Assembly (NCBI RefSeq): GCF_003812745.1
Contig: NZ_CP033831.1
Location: forward strand, 2,604,001-2,668,000
Source of the DNA: Serratia sp. FDAARGOS_506
GTDB lineage: Bacteria > Pseudomonadota > Gammaproteobacteria > Enterobacterales > Enterobacteriaceae
Direction of reading: 5' to 3'
Length of the DNA: 64,000 nt
The notes beneath the pieces were generated by a model. It saw only the letters and a program-made list of their open reading frames with translations, searched no databases and was not told where the DNA came from. Below, piece after piece: positions 49,709-60,019 of this stretch (within the stretch, counting starts at the first letter, position 1; every line of letters starts with the position of its first letter). The position numbers were made by a program, and so were the translations under genes.

Positions 49709-49781
49709 GACAATTCCTTGTGTTACCAAGCAAAAAGGGGTTCGGCATGCCGAACCCTATCACTATGCTGAATACGGCGCG

Positions 49782-50351
49782 TTACTTCAATGCGTCCAGT
49801 GCCAGGTTCAGCTTCAGCACGTTCACCACCGATTCCCCCATAAAGTTGGGCGTGGCCCGATCGGTGTTGTCTTCGATCAGTTTGGCGACCTGTTCCGGCG
49901 GCAGATGCCGCGCCGCCGCGACCCGTGCCAGCTGATATTGCGCGGCGGCGATCGAGATCTGTGGATCCAACCCGCTGCCGGAGGCGGTCAGCAGATCGAC
50001 CGGGATCGGGCCGCTCATCGCAGGGTTGGCCTGGCGCAGCTGCGTTGCGCGCTCGGCGATAGCCTTATCCAACGCCGGGTTGGTGGCCGCCAGGTTGCTG
50101 CCGGCGGAGGCCAGTGGATTATAGGCCGAATCGCCGGTGGCCGATGGGCGGCCCCAGAAATAGTCGGCGCGCGTAAAGTTCTGGCCGATCAGCGCGGAGC
50201 CGACTGCCTTGTCGTCCCGGTACAGCAGCGAACCGTTGGCCGCGCCCGGAAACAGCAGCTGCGCCAGTCCGGTAGTCAGCAACGGATAGGCGATGCCGGT
50301 GATTAGCGTCAGCAGGATCAACATCACCAGCGCAGGTCGTAAATACGTCAT
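49782..50351 (-). CDS. kdpC: Potassium-transporting ATPase subunit KdpC
   Basis: A 189-residue single-span subunit with a periplasmic domain; it stabilises the KdpFABC complex. The membrane segment is at about 6-28, followed by the conserved [20 protein letters not shown] stretch. The ATG at 50351 is 9 bases from GAGG and matches the family start; two in-frame ATGs upstream are too close to that site. Confidence 0.93.
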   Translation of the reverse strand: MTYLRPALVMLILLTLITGIAYPLLTTGLAQLLFPGAANGSLLYRDDKAVGSALIGQNFTRADYFWGRPSATGDSAYNPLASAGSNLAATNPALDKAIAERATQLRQANPAMSGPIPVDLLTASGSGLDPQISIAAAQYQLARVAAARHLPPEQVAKLIEDNTDRATPNFMGESVVNVLKLNLALDALK

Positions 50352-50369
50352 GTTCATTTCCCTCAATGG

Positions 50370-52439
50370 TTAACCGGCGACGTGCAGCGCGACCAGGATC
50401 AGGTCGATCAGTTTGATGCCGACAAATGGCACCAGCAGACCGCCGACCCCGTACAGCCACAGGTTGCGGCGCAGCAGGGCTGCGGCACTCATCGGTTTGT
50501 AGCTCACCCCTTTCAGCGCCAGCGGGATCAGGAACACGATCACCAGGGCGTTGAAGATCACCGCCGACATGATGGCGGAGGCCGGGGAGTGCAGGTGCAT
50601 CACGTTCAGCGCGTTCAATTGCGGATAGGTGGCCGCAAACGCCGCCGGAATGATGGCGAAGTATTTGGCGACGTCGTTGGCGATGCTGAAGGTGGTCAGC
50701 GAGCCGCGCGTCATCAGCATCTGTTTGCCGATGTGCACCACTTCGATCAGCTTGGTCGGGTTGGAATCCAGATCGACCATGTTGCCCGCCTCTTTAGCGG
50801 CCTGGGTGCCTGAGTTCATCGCCACTGCCACATCGGCCTGCGCCAGCGCCGGGGCGTCGTTGGTGCCGTCGCCGGTCATCGCCACCAGGCGGCCTTCCGC
50901 CTGATACTGGCGGATCAGCGCCAGCTTGGCTTCCGGCGTGGCTTCCGACAGGAAGTCGTCCACCCCGGCTTCGGCGGCGATCGCCGCCGCGGTCAGCGGG
51001 TTATCGCCGGTGATCATCACCGTTTTGATGCCCATCTTGCGCAGCTCATTGAAGCGTTCCTTAATGCCGCCCTTGACGATATCCTTCAGCGCCACCACGC
51101 CCAGCACCCGGGCGCCTTCCGCCACCACCAGCGGCGTGCCGCCGGTGCGCGCCACGCTTTCCACCAGATCGTCCACCGCCCGCGGGAAGTGCCCTTGATT
51201 GGATTCGACGTGGCGACGAATGGCATCCACTGCACCTTTGCGGATCATGCGCTCCTGCACGTTGACGCCGCTCATGCGGGTCTGGGCGGAAAAGGGCACG
51301 AAGGTGGCGTTAAGCGCCTGCAGATCGCGTTCGCGCAGGTTGAATCGCTGTTTGGCCAACACCACGATGCTGCGGCCTTCCGGCGTTTCGTCCGCCAGCG
51401 AGGCCAGCTGCGCGGCATCCGCCAGTTCTTGCTCTTTCACGCCCGGCGCCGGCAGGAACTCCGAAGCCTGGCGGTTGCCCAGCGTGATGGTGCCGGTTTT
51501 ATCCAGCAGCAGCACGTCCACGTCGCCGGCGGCTTCCACCGCGCGGCCGCTGGTGGCGATCACGTTGGCGCCGAGCATGCGGCTCATCCCGGCCACGCCG
51601 ATGGCGGACAGCAGGCCACCGATGGTGGTGGGGATCAGGCAGACCAGCAGCGCGACCAGCACGGTGATGGTGACCACGCTGCCGCTGCCGGCCGCTTCCA
51701 CGCTGTATTGCGAGAACGGGAACAGGGTGGCGGTGGCCAGGACGAACACGATGGTCAGCGCCACCAGCAGGATAGTCAGTGCGATCTCGTTCGGCGTTTT
51801 GCGGCGTTTGGCGCCTTCCACCATGGCGATCATGCGATCGAGGAAGGTTTCCCCCGGGTTGACGCTGCACTGCACTACCAACCAGTCGGACAGCACGCGG
51901 GTGCCCCCTGTGACCGAGGAGAAGTCGCCGCCGGACTCGCGGATCACCGGCGCGGACTCACCGGTGATGGCGCTTTCATCTACCGAGGCACCGCCTTCCA
52001 GCACTTCGCCGTCGCACGGGATGGTGTCGCCGGCTTCCACCAGCACGATATCGCCCTTGCGCAGGCTTTCGGCGGCCACTTTCTCCGTGGCGCCGTCGCG
52101 GCGCGGGCCGGCCAGTTTTTTCGCCCAGCTGGTTTTCTTGGTGCCCTTCAGGCTTTCCGCCTGGGCCTTGCTGCGCCCTTCGGCCAGCGCTTCCGCGAAG
52201 TTGGCGAACAGCACGGTGAACCACAGCCACAGGGAGACGCTGCCGGTAAAGGCGGCGGCGCCGTCGGTTTGGCCGGTGAGGATCGCCAGCCAGATGGCGG
52301 TGGTCAGAATACTGCCGATATACACCACGAACATCACCGGGTTGCGCCATTGAACGCGAGGGTCCAGTTTTTTCAGCGCATCGATCAGCGCGGTGCGCAC
52401 CAGGGCCGGTTCAAACAGCGCGCGTTGTTTGCGAGTCAT
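50370..52439 (-). CDS. kdpB: Potassium-transporting ATPase subunit KdpB
   Basis: A 689-residue P-type ATPase that drives high-affinity potassium uptake. The phosphorylated residue is Asp313 in [14 protein letters not shown] of the actuator domain is at 159-162; [11 protein letters not shown] is near 520. Seven membrane spans can be placed. Ser162 in TGES, known in E. coli as an inhibitory phosphorylation site, is retained. Confidence 0.97.
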   Translation of the reverse strand: MTRKQRALFEPALVRTALIDALKKLDPRVQWRNPVMFVVYIGSILTTAIWLAILTGQTDGAAAFTGSVSLWLWFTVLFANFAEALAEGRSKAQAESLKGTKKTSWAKKLAGPRRDGATEKVAAESLRKGDIVLVEAGDTIPCDGEVLEGGASVDESAITGESAPVIRESGGDFSSVTGGTRVLSDWLVVQCSVNPGETFLDRMIAMVEGAKRRKTPNEIALTILLVALTIVFVLATATLFPFSQYSVEAAGSGSVVTITVLVALLVCLIPTTIGGLLSAIGVAGMSRMLGANVIATSGRAVEAAGDVDVLLLDKTGTITLGNRQASEFLPAPGVKEQELADAAQLASLADETPEGRSIVVLAKQRFNLRERDLQALNATFVPFSAQTRMSGVNVQERMIRKGAVDAIRRHVESNQGHFPRAVDDLVESVARTGGTPLVVAEGARVLGVVALKDIVKGGIKERFNELRKMGIKTVMITGDNPLTAAAIAAEAGVDDFLSEATPEAKLALIRQYQAEGRLVAMTGDGTNDAPALAQADVAVAMNSGTQAAKEAGNMVDLDSNPTKLIEVVHIGKQMLMTRGSLTTFSIANDVAKYFAIIPAAFAATYPQLNALNVMHLHSPASAIMSAVIFNALVIVFLIPLALKGVSYKPMSAAALLRRNLWLYGVGGLLVPFVGIKLIDLILVALHVAG

Positions 52440-52465
52440 CTCTTATTCTCTCTCTGTGACGTCTG

Positions 52466-54154
52466 TTAGTTTGCCAACCAAAGCTGCAAATGCTCGGCCA
52501 CCGGGCCCAGCGCCAGCGCCGGCACGAAGGTCAGCGCGCCCACCAGCAGCACGGTGCCGATCAGCAGGCCGATAAACAGCGGCCCATAGGTCGGCAGGGT
52601 GCCGTTGCCCGCCGGCTGGCGTGGCTTGGCGCTCAGCGAACCGGCGATCGCCAGCACCGGCAGGATCACCCCGAAGCGGCCGAAGAACATGGCGAAGGCC
52701 AGCAGCAGGTTGTAGAACGGCGTATTGACGCTCAACCCGGCGAAGGCGCTGCCGTTGTTGTTGGCGGCGGAGGACAGGGCGTACAGCACTTCGCTGAAGC
52801 CGTGGGCACCCGGGTTGAGGATGCCGGCACGGCCCGCGTCGGTGCCGATGGCCAGCGCGCTGCCCAGCAACACCAGCGTCGGCGTGGCCAGGATCGCCAG
52901 CGCGGTCATCTTCATGTCGTAAACGTCGATTTTCTTGCCCAGATATTCCGGGGTGCGGCCGATCATCAGACCGGCGATAAACACTGTCAGCAGCACGAAC
53001 AGCAGCATGCCGTACAGGCCGGAGCCGACGCCGCCGAACACCACCTCACCGATCTGCATCAGCCACATCGGCACCAGGCCGCCCAGCGCGGTGAAAGAGT
53101 CGTGCATGGCGTTAACCGCCCCGCAGGACGCGGCGGTGGTCACCACCGAGAACAGGCTGGTGGCAAGAATGCCGAAGCGCGACTCTTTGCCTTCCATATT
53201 GATGTTGCTGTCGGCGCCCAGCGCGCTCAGGTGCGGGTTGCCCGCCAGTTCGGCGTACATCACCACTACCACCGCCACCACGAAGATCAGCGCCATTGCC
53301 CAGATCAGCGCATGGCCCTGGCGGTTTTCACCGGCCAACTGGCCGAAGGAGAAGCACAGCGCGCAGGGGATCAGGAAGATGGCCAGCATCTGCACGAAAT
53401 TGGTCAGCACGGTTGGGTTCTCGAACGGGTGCGCCGAGTTGGCACCGAAGAAGCCGCCGCCGTTGGTGCCGAGCATCTTGATCGCTTCCTGCGAGGCCAC
53501 CGGCCCCATCGGCAGCGTTTGCTGCGCGCCTTCGAGCGTGGTGACGTGCAGGTAAGGCAGGAAGTTTTGCAGCGTGCCCTGGCTGACGAAGAACAGGGCG
53601 ATCAACAGCGCGATCGGCAGCAGTACATACAGCGTGATGCGGAACAGATCGGCCCAGGCGTTGCCGACGGTCTTGCCGGCGCGGCGGGTAAAGGCGCGGA
53701 TCAGCGCAAAGGCCACGGCGATGCCGGTGGAGGCGGAGACGAAGTTCTGCACCGCCAGCCCGGCCATCTGGCTGAAATAGCTGAGGGCGCTTTCGCCGCT
53801 GTAGGCCTGCCAGTTGGTGTTGGTGACGAAGCTGACGGCGGTGTTGAGCGCCAGATCCCAGGAGAGGCCCGGGAAGCCTTGCGGGTTGAGCGGCAGCGAG
53901 CCCTGCGTCATCAGCAGGGCGAACAGCAGCGCCAGGCCGAGCAGGTTGAACGCCAGGATCGCCAGCGCGTACTGCCACCAGTTCATTTCGGTGGCGCGGA
54001 TGCCGCAGGCGCGCCAGACCCCGGCTTCCACCCCGCGCAGCGCAGGCAGCGGCTCACCCTCGATCAGGCGCGCCATAAAGCCGCCCAGCGGCCGGGCCAG
54101 CAGCAGAAGCACCAGCAGGAAGCTGGCGATCAGTAAAAAGGCTGAAGCCGCCAT
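52466..54154 (-). CDS. kdpA: Potassium-transporting ATPase subunit KdpA
   Basis: A 562-residue channel-like subunit of the SKT superfamily that binds and translocates potassium, with about ten spans and four selectivity-like loops (for example [35 protein letters not shown] and [12 protein letters not shown]). Its ATG shares one base with the kdpF stop (TGATG). Same organisation and size as E. coli KdpA (557). Confidence 0.97.
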   Translation of the reverse strand: MAASAFLLIASFLLVLLLLARPLGGFMARLIEGEPLPALRGVEAGVWRACGIRATEMNWWQYALAILAFNLLGLALLFALLMTQGSLPLNPQGFPGLSWDLALNTAVSFVTNTNWQAYSGESALSYFSQMAGLAVQNFVSASTGIAVAFALIRAFTRRAGKTVGNAWADLFRITLYVLLPIALLIALFFVSQGTLQNFLPYLHVTTLEGAQQTLPMGPVASQEAIKMLGTNGGGFFGANSAHPFENPTVLTNFVQMLAIFLIPCALCFSFGQLAGENRQGHALIWAMALIFVVAVVVVMYAELAGNPHLSALGADSNINMEGKESRFGILATSLFSVVTTAASCGAVNAMHDSFTALGGLVPMWLMQIGEVVFGGVGSGLYGMLLFVLLTVFIAGLMIGRTPEYLGKKIDVYDMKMTALAILATPTLVLLGSALAIGTDAGRAGILNPGAHGFSEVLYALSSAANNNGSAFAGLSVNTPFYNLLLAFAMFFGRFGVILPVLAIAGSLSAKPRQPAGNGTLPTYGPLFIGLLIGTVLLVGALTFVPALALGPVAEHLQLWLAN

Positions 54155-54243
54155 CAGAAATCCTCCGCGTTAAACAGGGCGTAGACCAAATAGGCCAACA
54201 GCAGCAGAACCAACAGCGCACCACCAATAACGCTGAAACTCAC
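54154..54243 (-). CDS. kdpF: Potassium-transporting ATPase subunit KdpF
   Basis: A 29-residue membrane peptide, too small for routine gene calls. It reads [20 protein letters not shown] and then YALFNAEDF, close to E. coli KdpF (29 residues). The start is GTG at 54241-54243 with a GGAGGTG site 4 bases upstream; the stop TGA overlaps the kdpA ATG. It binds lipid-like between KdpA and KdpB and stabilises the complex. Confidence 0.93.
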   Translation of the reverse strand: MSFSVIGGALLVLLLLAYLVYALFNAEDF

Positions 54244-54246
54244 GGG

Positions 54247-54262
54247 ACACCTCCAGAGGTGT
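54247..54262 (-). promoter_or_regulatory. Hairpin covering the kdpF ribosome binding site
   Basis: On the mRNA ACACCT pairs with AGGTGT around CTGG, directly before the GTG start. The GGAGG Shine-Dalgarno lies in the loop and right arm, so folding would hide it. Confidence 0.5.
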
Positions 54263-54278
54263 TGTTTTTGATAGGGGC

Positions 54279-54347
54279 AGTGTAGGGAGAGGGGTAGAAA
54301 GAAGATGAAAAAATCGCGTGGGCGGGTGTAAAAAAAGTATAAAAATG
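54279..54347 (-). promoter_or_regulatory. kdpFABC promoter with KdpE box
   Basis: On the minus strand ATTTTTATACTTTTTTTACA followed by CCCGCCC (54321-54347) matches the KdpE-protected T-rich sequence of E. coli as I recall it. A TACACT -10 lies at 54279-54284; there is no good -35, as expected for an activator-dependent promoter. Confidence 0.8.
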
Positions 54348-54684
54348 GCTGAAATTTCAGCGGAAATTCGGTGTTTCAACCATCAGGCCGGTGGCGAGAT
54401 TGCCCCTGATGGGGGAGGGAGAACGGGCGTAAGCGGGAAATAACAACCCGAATAATAACCACAATGTAACCGATGTTTAGTTAAAAATTAACCTGAATGT
54501 AACAAAATTACGAATCGCCGTGGCGATTAGCGATTTTTTGTGCGATTTAGTGGTCGGATGAGTAGTAAACTTTCATCAAGTGCGCTAAAATTTTGTCCAG
54601 TTACCAAATTACCGATTGTTCATTTGATACGCCGACGCCGTTTTCCCTGACAAATCAACGGCAGGCGTTTTTAAGGAGGTTCGC

Positions 54685-54894
54685 ATGTCTACTACCTATC
54701 ACGCTTATTCACTGCATCGGATTCTCCTGCGCCGCAGCGCAGTCGTCCTCGCGGGCATTTTGGCCCTGCCGGTGATGTTGTTCCGCAGCGATCGCGGGCG
54801 TTTTTACAGCTACCTGCACCGCGTCTGGTCAAAAACCAGCGATAAGCCGGTCTGGCTGCAGCAGGCGGAACTGGCGTCCTGCGATTTCTACTGA
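54685..54894 (+). CDS. ybfA: YbfA-like small membrane protein (DUF2517)
   Basis: A 69-residue protein with one membrane segment (about 18-34) and a conserved C-terminal half, [19 protein letters not shown], nearly identical to E. coli YbfA. The ATG follows AAGGAGG. Function is unknown; in E. coli it also sits divergent to kdpF, so shared potassium or osmotic control is possible but not shown. Confidence 0.88.
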   Translation: MSTTYHAYSLHRILLRRSAVVLAGILALPVMLFRSDRGRFYSYLHRVWSKTSDKPVWLQQAELASCDFY

Positions 54895-54911
54895 GCCATT
54901 GCCGATTCACG

Positions 54912-54943
54912 AAAAACCCTCGCCCTACGGCGGGGGTTTTTTT
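54912..54943 (+). terminator. Intrinsic terminator of ybfA
   Basis: ACCCTCGCC pairs with GGCGGGGGT around CTAC with one mismatch, followed by TTTTTTT. Confidence 0.85.
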
Positions 54944-55035
54944 ATGCCTATAGCCACCCCTATCAAGCGCAAGGTCGTATTCGGCAAGCCATTCTTCTAC
55001 ACTTTCCTCATCGGCCAACAACACGGGAGAGCGGT

Positions 55036-55992
55036 ATGAGCGACAAGATCCCTATCGGTATCAGCGCCTGTTTACTGGGCGAAGCGGTGCGTTTCGACGG
55101 CGGCCACAAGCGGCTGGCCTTTGCGGTGGAACAGTTGGCGCCCTATGTGCGCTTTGAGCCTGTTTGCCCGGAAATGGCGATTGGCCTGCCCACGCCGCGC
55201 CCGGCGCTGCGCCTGGTGAAGCAGGCGCAGCCGTGGCCGGCGATGCGCTACAGCAACGACGCCGGCGTGGATCTGACCGAGGAGATGCGCGGCTTCTCCG
55301 CGCAGCGCGTGGCGGCCTTGCAGCATCTGTGTGGGTACATCGTCTGCGCCAAGTCACCGAGCTGCGGCCTGGAGCGGGTACGGGTCTACAGCGAAAACGG
55401 CAAGGACTCGCGTAAAAACGGCGTCGGTCTGTTTACCGCCGAACTGCTGCGCCAGATGCCGTGGCTGCCGGTGGAAGAGGACGGACGATTGCAGGATGCG
55501 GCACTGCGGGAAAACTTCATTGAACGGGTGTATGCGCTGTACGAGCTGAACATGCTGTGGCGTCAGGGGCTGACCCGCGGCGGGCTGATCGCGTTTCACA
55601 GCCGCTACAAGCTGTCGCTGCTGGCGCATTCGCAGCCGGCGTATCGCGAGCTGGGGCGCTTCGTCGCCGATATTCACCGCTGGGACTCGCTGGAGGCCTT
55701 CGCCGTGGAATACCGCAGCCGCCTGATGGCGCTGTTGGCGCACAAGGCAACGCGCCGCAACCACACCAATGTGTTGATGCACGTGCAGGGCTATTTCCGC
55801 CGTCAGCTCAGTACGGCGCAGCGCCAGGAGCTGGCGCACCTGATCGACCGCTACCGGCAGGGCATGCAGCCGCTGTTGGCGCCGATCGCGCTGCTCAAGC
55901 ATTACATGGCGGAATACCCCGACCGTTATCTGGCGGAACAACGCTATTTCGAACCTTATCCGGAGGCGCTGCGTTTGCGTTACGGCCATTGA
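55036..55992 (+). CDS. TudS (DUF523) - DUF1722 fusion, YbgA family
   Basis: A 318-residue two-domain protein. Residues 1-145 are DUF523, the family of thiouracil desulfidase TudS, with candidate iron-sulfur cysteines 12 (SACLLG), 44 (PVCPE) and 110 (SPSCGL) plus Cys99 and Cys104. Residues 190-315 are DUF1722, which alone makes up E. coli YbgA (169 residues). The fused form may desulfurate thiouracil-type bases, but this is inferred from the family. It precedes phrB by 15 bases, as ybgA does in E. coli. Confidence 0.85.
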   Translation: MSDKIPIGISACLLGEAVRFDGGHKRLAFAVEQLAPYVRFEPVCPEMAIGLPTPRPALRLVKQAQPWPAMRYSNDAGVDLTEEMRGFSAQRVAALQHLCGYIVCAKSPSCGLERVRVYSENGKDSRKNGVGLFTAELLRQMPWLPVEEDGRLQDAALRENFIERVYALYELNMLWRQGLTRGGLIAFHSRYKLSLLAHSQPAYRELGRFVADIHRWDSLEAFAVEYRSRLMALLAHKATRRNHTNVLMHVQGYFRRQLSTAQRQELAHLIDRYRQGMQPLLAPIALLKHYMAEYPDRYLAEQRYFEPYPEALRLRYGH

Positions 55993-56007
55993 TTGACAAG
56001 GAGTTTT

Positions 56008-57438
56008 ATGACCACGCATCTGGTCTGGTTGCGTAACGATCTGCGTATCACCGACAACAAAGCGCTGCACGCCGCCTGCAGCGATCCCGAAGCCCGGGTG
56101 CTGGCGGTGTTTATCGCCACGCCGCAGCAGTGGCGGCAACATGAGATGGCGCCGCGGCAGGCGGCGCTGATCCACGCCAGCCTGCAGGCGGTGCAGCAGG
56201 CGCTGGCGCAAAAGGGCATTGCGCTGCATTGCCATTCCTGTGAGGACTTTGCCGCGTCGATCGACTGGCTGGCGGACTATTGCGAGCGGGAGCAGGTGGA
56301 TGCGCTGTTTTACAATCGCCAGTACGAACTGAACGAACGGCGGCGCGATGCGCGGCTGGAACAGCGGTTGAGTGGCCGGGTGAGGTGCCACGGTTTCGAT
56401 GACAGCCTGCTGTTGCCGCCGGGCAGCGTGTTAACCGGCGGCGGCGAGATGTACAAGGTCTATACGCCGTTTCGCAACGCCTTTCTTCAACGCCTGACTG
56501 AGTCCGACGTGAGTTGCCTGCCGGCGCCGAAGATCCGCGCCGGTGGCGCGTTGCCTGCGCCTGAGGCGCCGGCGGCGTTCGATTACCCTACGGCGGAGAC
56601 GGGGGATGGTTATCCCGCCGGCGAGGAGGCCGCGCTGCAGCGGCTGCGCACCTTTTGCCGCGAGCAGGTGCAGGATTACCTCCGGCAGCGCGATCTGCCC
56701 GCCCTCGCCGGCACCAGCAGCCTGTCGCCCTATCTGGCGATCGGCGTGTTGTCGCCGCGCCAGTGCTTCAACCGCCTGCGCGCCGAATGCCCGCAGCTGC
56801 TGGAAGATCGCGAAAGCGGTGCCTTTGCCTGGCTCAACGAGCTGATTTGGCGCGAGTTCTATCGCCATCTGCTGGTGGCCTATCCCGATCTGTGCCGCCA
56901 TCGGCCGTTTATCGCCTGGACGGACAAGGTGCGTTGGTGCGATGACGCGGCGACGCTGCAGGCCTGGCAGCGGGGCGAGACCGGCTATCCGATCGTCGAT
57001 GCCGCCATGCGCCAGCTGAATGCCACCGGCTGGATGCACAACCGGCTGCGCATGATCAGCGCCAGTTTTCTGGTGAAGGATCTGCTGATCGACTGGCGCG
57101 CCGGGGAACGCTATTTCATGTCGCAACTGTTGGATGGGGATCTGGCGGCCAACAACGGCGGCTGGCAGTGGGCGGCGTCCACCGGCACCGACGCCGCGCC
57201 GTATTTTCGCATCTTCAACCCGACCACTCAGGGTGAACGTTTTGATCCACAAGGCACTTTTATCCGTAAATGGTTGCCGGAACTGGCGGATGTGCCCGAC
57301 AATGACATCCATCATCCCCATCGCTGGGCGGAAAAGCAGCGGTGTACACTGAACTATCCGCTGCCGATCGTCGATCACAAGCAAGTCCGGCTGGAGACGC
57401 TGGCGGCGTTCGAGGCGGCAAAACGGGGAGAGTCTTGA
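56008..57438 (+). CDS. phrB: Deoxyribodipyrimidine photolyase
   Basis: A 476-residue cyclobutane pyrimidine dimer photolyase. The antenna-binding N-terminal Rossmann domain ([18 protein letters not shown]) and the FAD domain ([20 protein letters not shown], then [20 protein letters not shown]) are both present, with length close to E. coli PhrB (472). The ATG at 56008 follows AAGGAG; a start at 55993 would overlap the previous stop. Confidence 0.96.
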   Translation: MTTHLVWLRNDLRITDNKALHAACSDPEARVLAVFIATPQQWRQHEMAPRQAALIHASLQAVQQALAQKGIALHCHSCEDFAASIDWLADYCEREQVDALFYNRQYELNERRRDARLEQRLSGRVRCHGFDDSLLLPPGSVLTGGGEMYKVYTPFRNAFLQRLTESDVSCLPAPKIRAGGALPAPEAPAAFDYPTAETGDGYPAGEEAALQRLRTFCREQVQDYLRQRDLPALAGTSSLSPYLAIGVLSPRQCFNRLRAECPQLLEDRESGAFAWLNELIWREFYRHLLVAYPDLCRHRPFIAWTDKVRWCDDAATLQAWQRGETGYPIVDAAMRQLNATGWMHNRLRMISASFLVKDLLIDWRAGERYFMSQLLDGDLAANNGGWQWAASTGTDAAPYFRIFNPTTQGERFDPQGTFIRKWLPELADVPDNDIHHPHRWAEKQRCTLNYPLPIVDHKQVRLETLAAFEAAKRGES

Positions 57439-57460
57439 GGCAACTGCAAGGAGCGATGCA

Positions 57461-58441
57461 ATGATGAAAAAGGTGCTGGCCCTGTGCCTGAGCGGCTATT
57501 CCGCGCTGGCGATCGCCGGCTTTGACGTGGTAGCGCTGGGCGTTGACGGCGGCGTCAGCGACGGCAACCTGACCTCCTACCTGATCCGCAGCGACAATCA
57601 GCCGCAATATGTGGCGCTGGACGCCGGTTCGCTGCTGCCGGGCATCGCCAAAGGGCTGGCGAAGGGCAGTTTCCCGCAGGTGACGCCCGAGCTGGCCGCG
57701 CCTTACACGCCGCAGGGCTATGTGTTCCGGCAGTTGATCGGCAGTTACTTTATCAGCCACGGCCATCTGGACCACGTGGCAGGGCTGATCGTCGGCTCGC
57801 CTGAGGACAATAAAAAAACCGTTTACGCCCAGGCGGACACCGTGCTGACCTTGCGTAATCACTACTTCAACTGGAAGGCGTGGCCGAACTTTACCGACGC
57901 CGGCAACGGTTCGCGGCTGGGCACCTACCGGCTGCAAACGGTGCGGCCGCAGCAGCGGTTTACTCTCGGCCTGACCGGATTGACCGGCGTGATGTACCCG
58001 CTCAGCCACGATCGCTATCCGTCGTCGATGCTGCTGATTTCCAACGGCAACGAATTCTTCGCCTATTTCGGCGATACCGGGCCGGATAAGGTGGAGCAGT
58101 CGCGCGATCTCGATACCGTCTGGCGCGTGCTGGGGCCGCTTGTCGAGCAGAAAAAGCTCAAGGGCATGATTATCGAAACCTCTTACCCTAACGAGGTGGA
58201 GGACAAACATCTGTACGGCCATTTGACGCCGGCCTGGCTGCTGAAGGAGTTGAAGAACCTGACGCAGTACAGCGGCGGCGAAGGCTCGCTGAATGGTCTG
58301 CCGGTGGTGATCAGCCACATCAAGCCCAGCCTGAAGCAGGGCGAAGACGCGCGCGCCGCCATTGCGCAACAGCTGGCGCAGGGCAACGATCTGGGCGTGA
58401 AATTCATCCTGATGACGCAGGGCGACCGGCAGACATTTTGA
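57461..58441 (+). CDS. Exported class II cyclic-nucleotide phosphodiesterase-like protein
   Basis: A 326-residue metallo-beta-lactamase-fold protein with a signal peptide (about 1-19, ending IAG). The metal motif is SHGHLDH at 99-105; further ligands appear in PLSHD, FGDTGPD and the C-terminal SHIKPS. This pattern is that of class II cAMP phosphodiesterases (Vibrio CpdP, yeast PDE1). It would act in the periplasm. It follows phrB by 22 bases and precedes ybgI by 18, in a likely operon. E. coli has no such gene here. Substrate is inferred. Confidence 0.82.
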   Translation: MMKKVLALCLSGYSALAIAGFDVVALGVDGGVSDGNLTSYLIRSDNQPQYVALDAGSLLPGIAKGLAKGSFPQVTPELAAPYTPQGYVFRQLIGSYFISHGHLDHVAGLIVGSPEDNKKTVYAQADTVLTLRNHYFNWKAWPNFTDAGNGSRLGTYRLQTVRPQQRFTLGLTGLTGVMYPLSHDRYPSSMLLISNGNEFFAYFGDTGPDKVEQSRDLDTVWRVLGPLVEQKKLKGMIIETSYPNEVEDKHLYGHLTPAWLLKELKNLTQYSGGEGSLNGLPVVISHIKPSLKQGEDARAAIAQQLAQGNDLGVKFILMTQGDRQTF

Positions 58442-58459
58442 CTATGAAGAGAGAAGAGA

Positions 58460-59203
58460 ATGCGTAACCTCGATCTGGAACAACTGATCAACACGGAACT
58501 GAACGCCGCGGCGTTTCAGGACTACGCCCCCAATGGATTGCAGGTGGAAGGCCGCCCGCACGTGCAGCGCATCGTGACCGGCGTCACCGCCTGTCAGGCG
58601 CTGCTGGACGCCGCGGTGGCGCATCAGGCCGACGCGATTATCGTGCACCACGGCTATTTCTGGAAAAACGAGGCACCGGCGGTGCGCGGCATGAAGCGGA
58701 ACCGCCTGAAAACGCTGCTGACCCATGATATCAACCTGTACGGCTACCACCTGCCGCTGGACGCGCATCCGGTGCTGGGCAACAACGCGCAGCTGGCGCA
58801 GGCGCTGGGCATTCGGGTGATTGGCGACGTCGAGCCGCTGGTGCCGCACGGCGAATTTGAACAGCCGCTGACCGGCGAAGCGCTGCAGCAACGTATCGAA
58901 AACCGGCTGGGGCGCGCGGTGCTGCACTGCGGCGATAACGCGCCTGAGCACATTCGCCGAGTGGCCTGGTGCACCGGCGGCGGCCAGGGCTTTATCGACA
59001 GCGCAGCGCGCTTCGGTGTCGATGCGTTCATCAGCGGTGAAGTGTCTGAACAGACCATTCACAGCGCACGCGAAATGGGCGTGCACTTCTTCGCCGCTGG
59101 CCACCACGCCACCGAGCGCGGCGGCGTGAAAGCGCTGGGCGATTGGCTGGCGCAGCACCACGGCTTCGATGTGACCTTTATCGATATCCCGAATCCCGCC
59201 TGA
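58460..59203 (+). CDS. ybgI: Nif3-like dinuclear metal-centre protein YbgI
   Basis: A 247-residue hexamer-forming protein with a two-metal site made by IVHHGYFW (near 65) and GHHATER (near 215). It is often labelled GTP cyclohydrolase 1 type 2, but the activity is not settled. Size equals E. coli YbgI (247). It ends the ybgA-phrB run; the pxp genes start 159 bases later with their own promoter. Confidence 0.93.
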   Translation: MRNLDLEQLINTELNAAAFQDYAPNGLQVEGRPHVQRIVTGVTACQALLDAAVAHQADAIIVHHGYFWKNEAPAVRGMKRNRLKTLLTHDINLYGYHLPLDAHPVLGNNAQLAQALGIRVIGDVEPLVPHGEFEQPLTGEALQQRIENRLGRAVLHCGDNAPEHIRRVAWCTGGGQGFIDSAARFGVDAFISGEVSEQTIHSAREMGVHFFAAGHHATERGGVKALGDWLAQHHGFDVTFIDIPNPA

Positions 59204-59293
59204 TTTTTTTCTTCCCCGGATCCAGCCCGGCCTGTGCGCCGGCTGAATCCTTTTACCGCGCTATTTCCTTATTTTCCTTATGGTTGCGTTCTA

Positions 59294-59322
59294 TTGACAG
59301 CCGGGGCCGCGTCACGCATAAC
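59294..59322 (+). promoter_or_regulatory. Promoter of the 5-oxoproline locus
   Basis: A perfect TTGACA (59294-59299) and CATAAC (59317-59322) are 17 bases apart, about 40 bases before the pxpB start. Confidence 0.75.
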
Positions 59323-59362
59323 TGGTGTGTTTTTCATCGCGATAATAATAAGGAGAATAAGG

Positions 59363-60019
59363 GTGCAACAAGCACGTTATTACCTGTTGGGTGAAAGAGC
59401 GGTAGTGCTTGAACTGTCGCCGCCGGTGACCTTACCGAGCCAGCAGCGCATCTGGGCGCTGGCGGAAAAGCTGAATCACCACCCCGACGTGCGGGAAGTG
59501 GTGCCGGGGATGAATAACCTGACGCTGTTGCTGCATACGCCGCAGGCCGACGCCGAAGCGATGCTCGCGTTGCTGCAGCAAGGTTGGGAAAGCAAAGAGA
59601 GCCTGACGCCGGAATCGCGCCAGGTGGATATTCCGGTGGTCTACGGCGGGGAGCAAGGCCCCGATCTGGATGAAGTGGCGCGCCATACCGGCATGACGCC
59701 GCGGCAGGTGGTGGAATGCCACGCGGCGGCGGCCTACGTAGTCTATTTCCTCGGCTTTCAGCCGGGTTTCTCCTATTTGGGCGGCATGCCGGAACAACTG
59801 GCGACGCCGCGCCGAGCCGAACCGCGTCTGGCGGTGGCGGCCGGCTCCGTCGGCATCGGCGGCGGCCAGACCGGCATCTATCCGCTGGTGACGCCCGGTG
59901 GCTGGCAGCTGATCGGCCGCACGCCGCTGGCGCTGTTCAATCCGCATGAAATGCCGCCGACGCTGCTGCGCCCGGGCGATAACGTGCGCTTCGTGCCGCA
60001 GAAGGAGGGCGTATGCTGA
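59363..60019 (+). CDS. pxpB: 5-oxoprolinase subunit PxpB
   Basis: A 218-residue subunit of the bacterial ATP-dependent 5-oxoprolinase, KipI-like. The cyclophilin-like domain holds [18 protein letters not shown] and [14 protein letters not shown]. The start is GTG at 59363 with an AAGGAG site, which gives the E. coli YbgJ length; a long upstream frame from 59234 covers the promoter and is not coding. It overlaps pxpC by 7 bases. Confidence 0.94.
   Translation: MQQARYYLLGERAVVLELSPPVTLPSQQRIWALAEKLNHHPDVREVVPGMNNLTLLLHTPQADAEAMLALLQQGWESKESLTPESRQVDIPVVYGGEQGPDLDEVARHTGMTPRQVVECHAAAAYVVYFLGFQPGFSYLGGMPEQLATPRRAEPRLAVAAGSVGIGGGQTGIYPLVTPGGWQLIGRTPLALFNPHEMPPTLLRPGDNVRFVPQKEGVC

Larger units (their letters stand above)
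54244..54684. other. kdpF-ybfA divergent control region
   Basis: A 441-base gap with no gene. It holds the kdp promoter and KdpE box on one side, an AT-rich middle with two AATGTAAC copies (54463-54470, 54496-54503; 33 bases apart), and the ybfA leader with a strong AAGGAGG ribosome binding site. Confidence 0.75.

Noticed and set aside
59234-59362. A 43-codon N-terminal extension of PxpB
   Set aside because: It overlaps a good promoter (59294-59322), and the family protein starts at the GTG with its own ribosome binding site.
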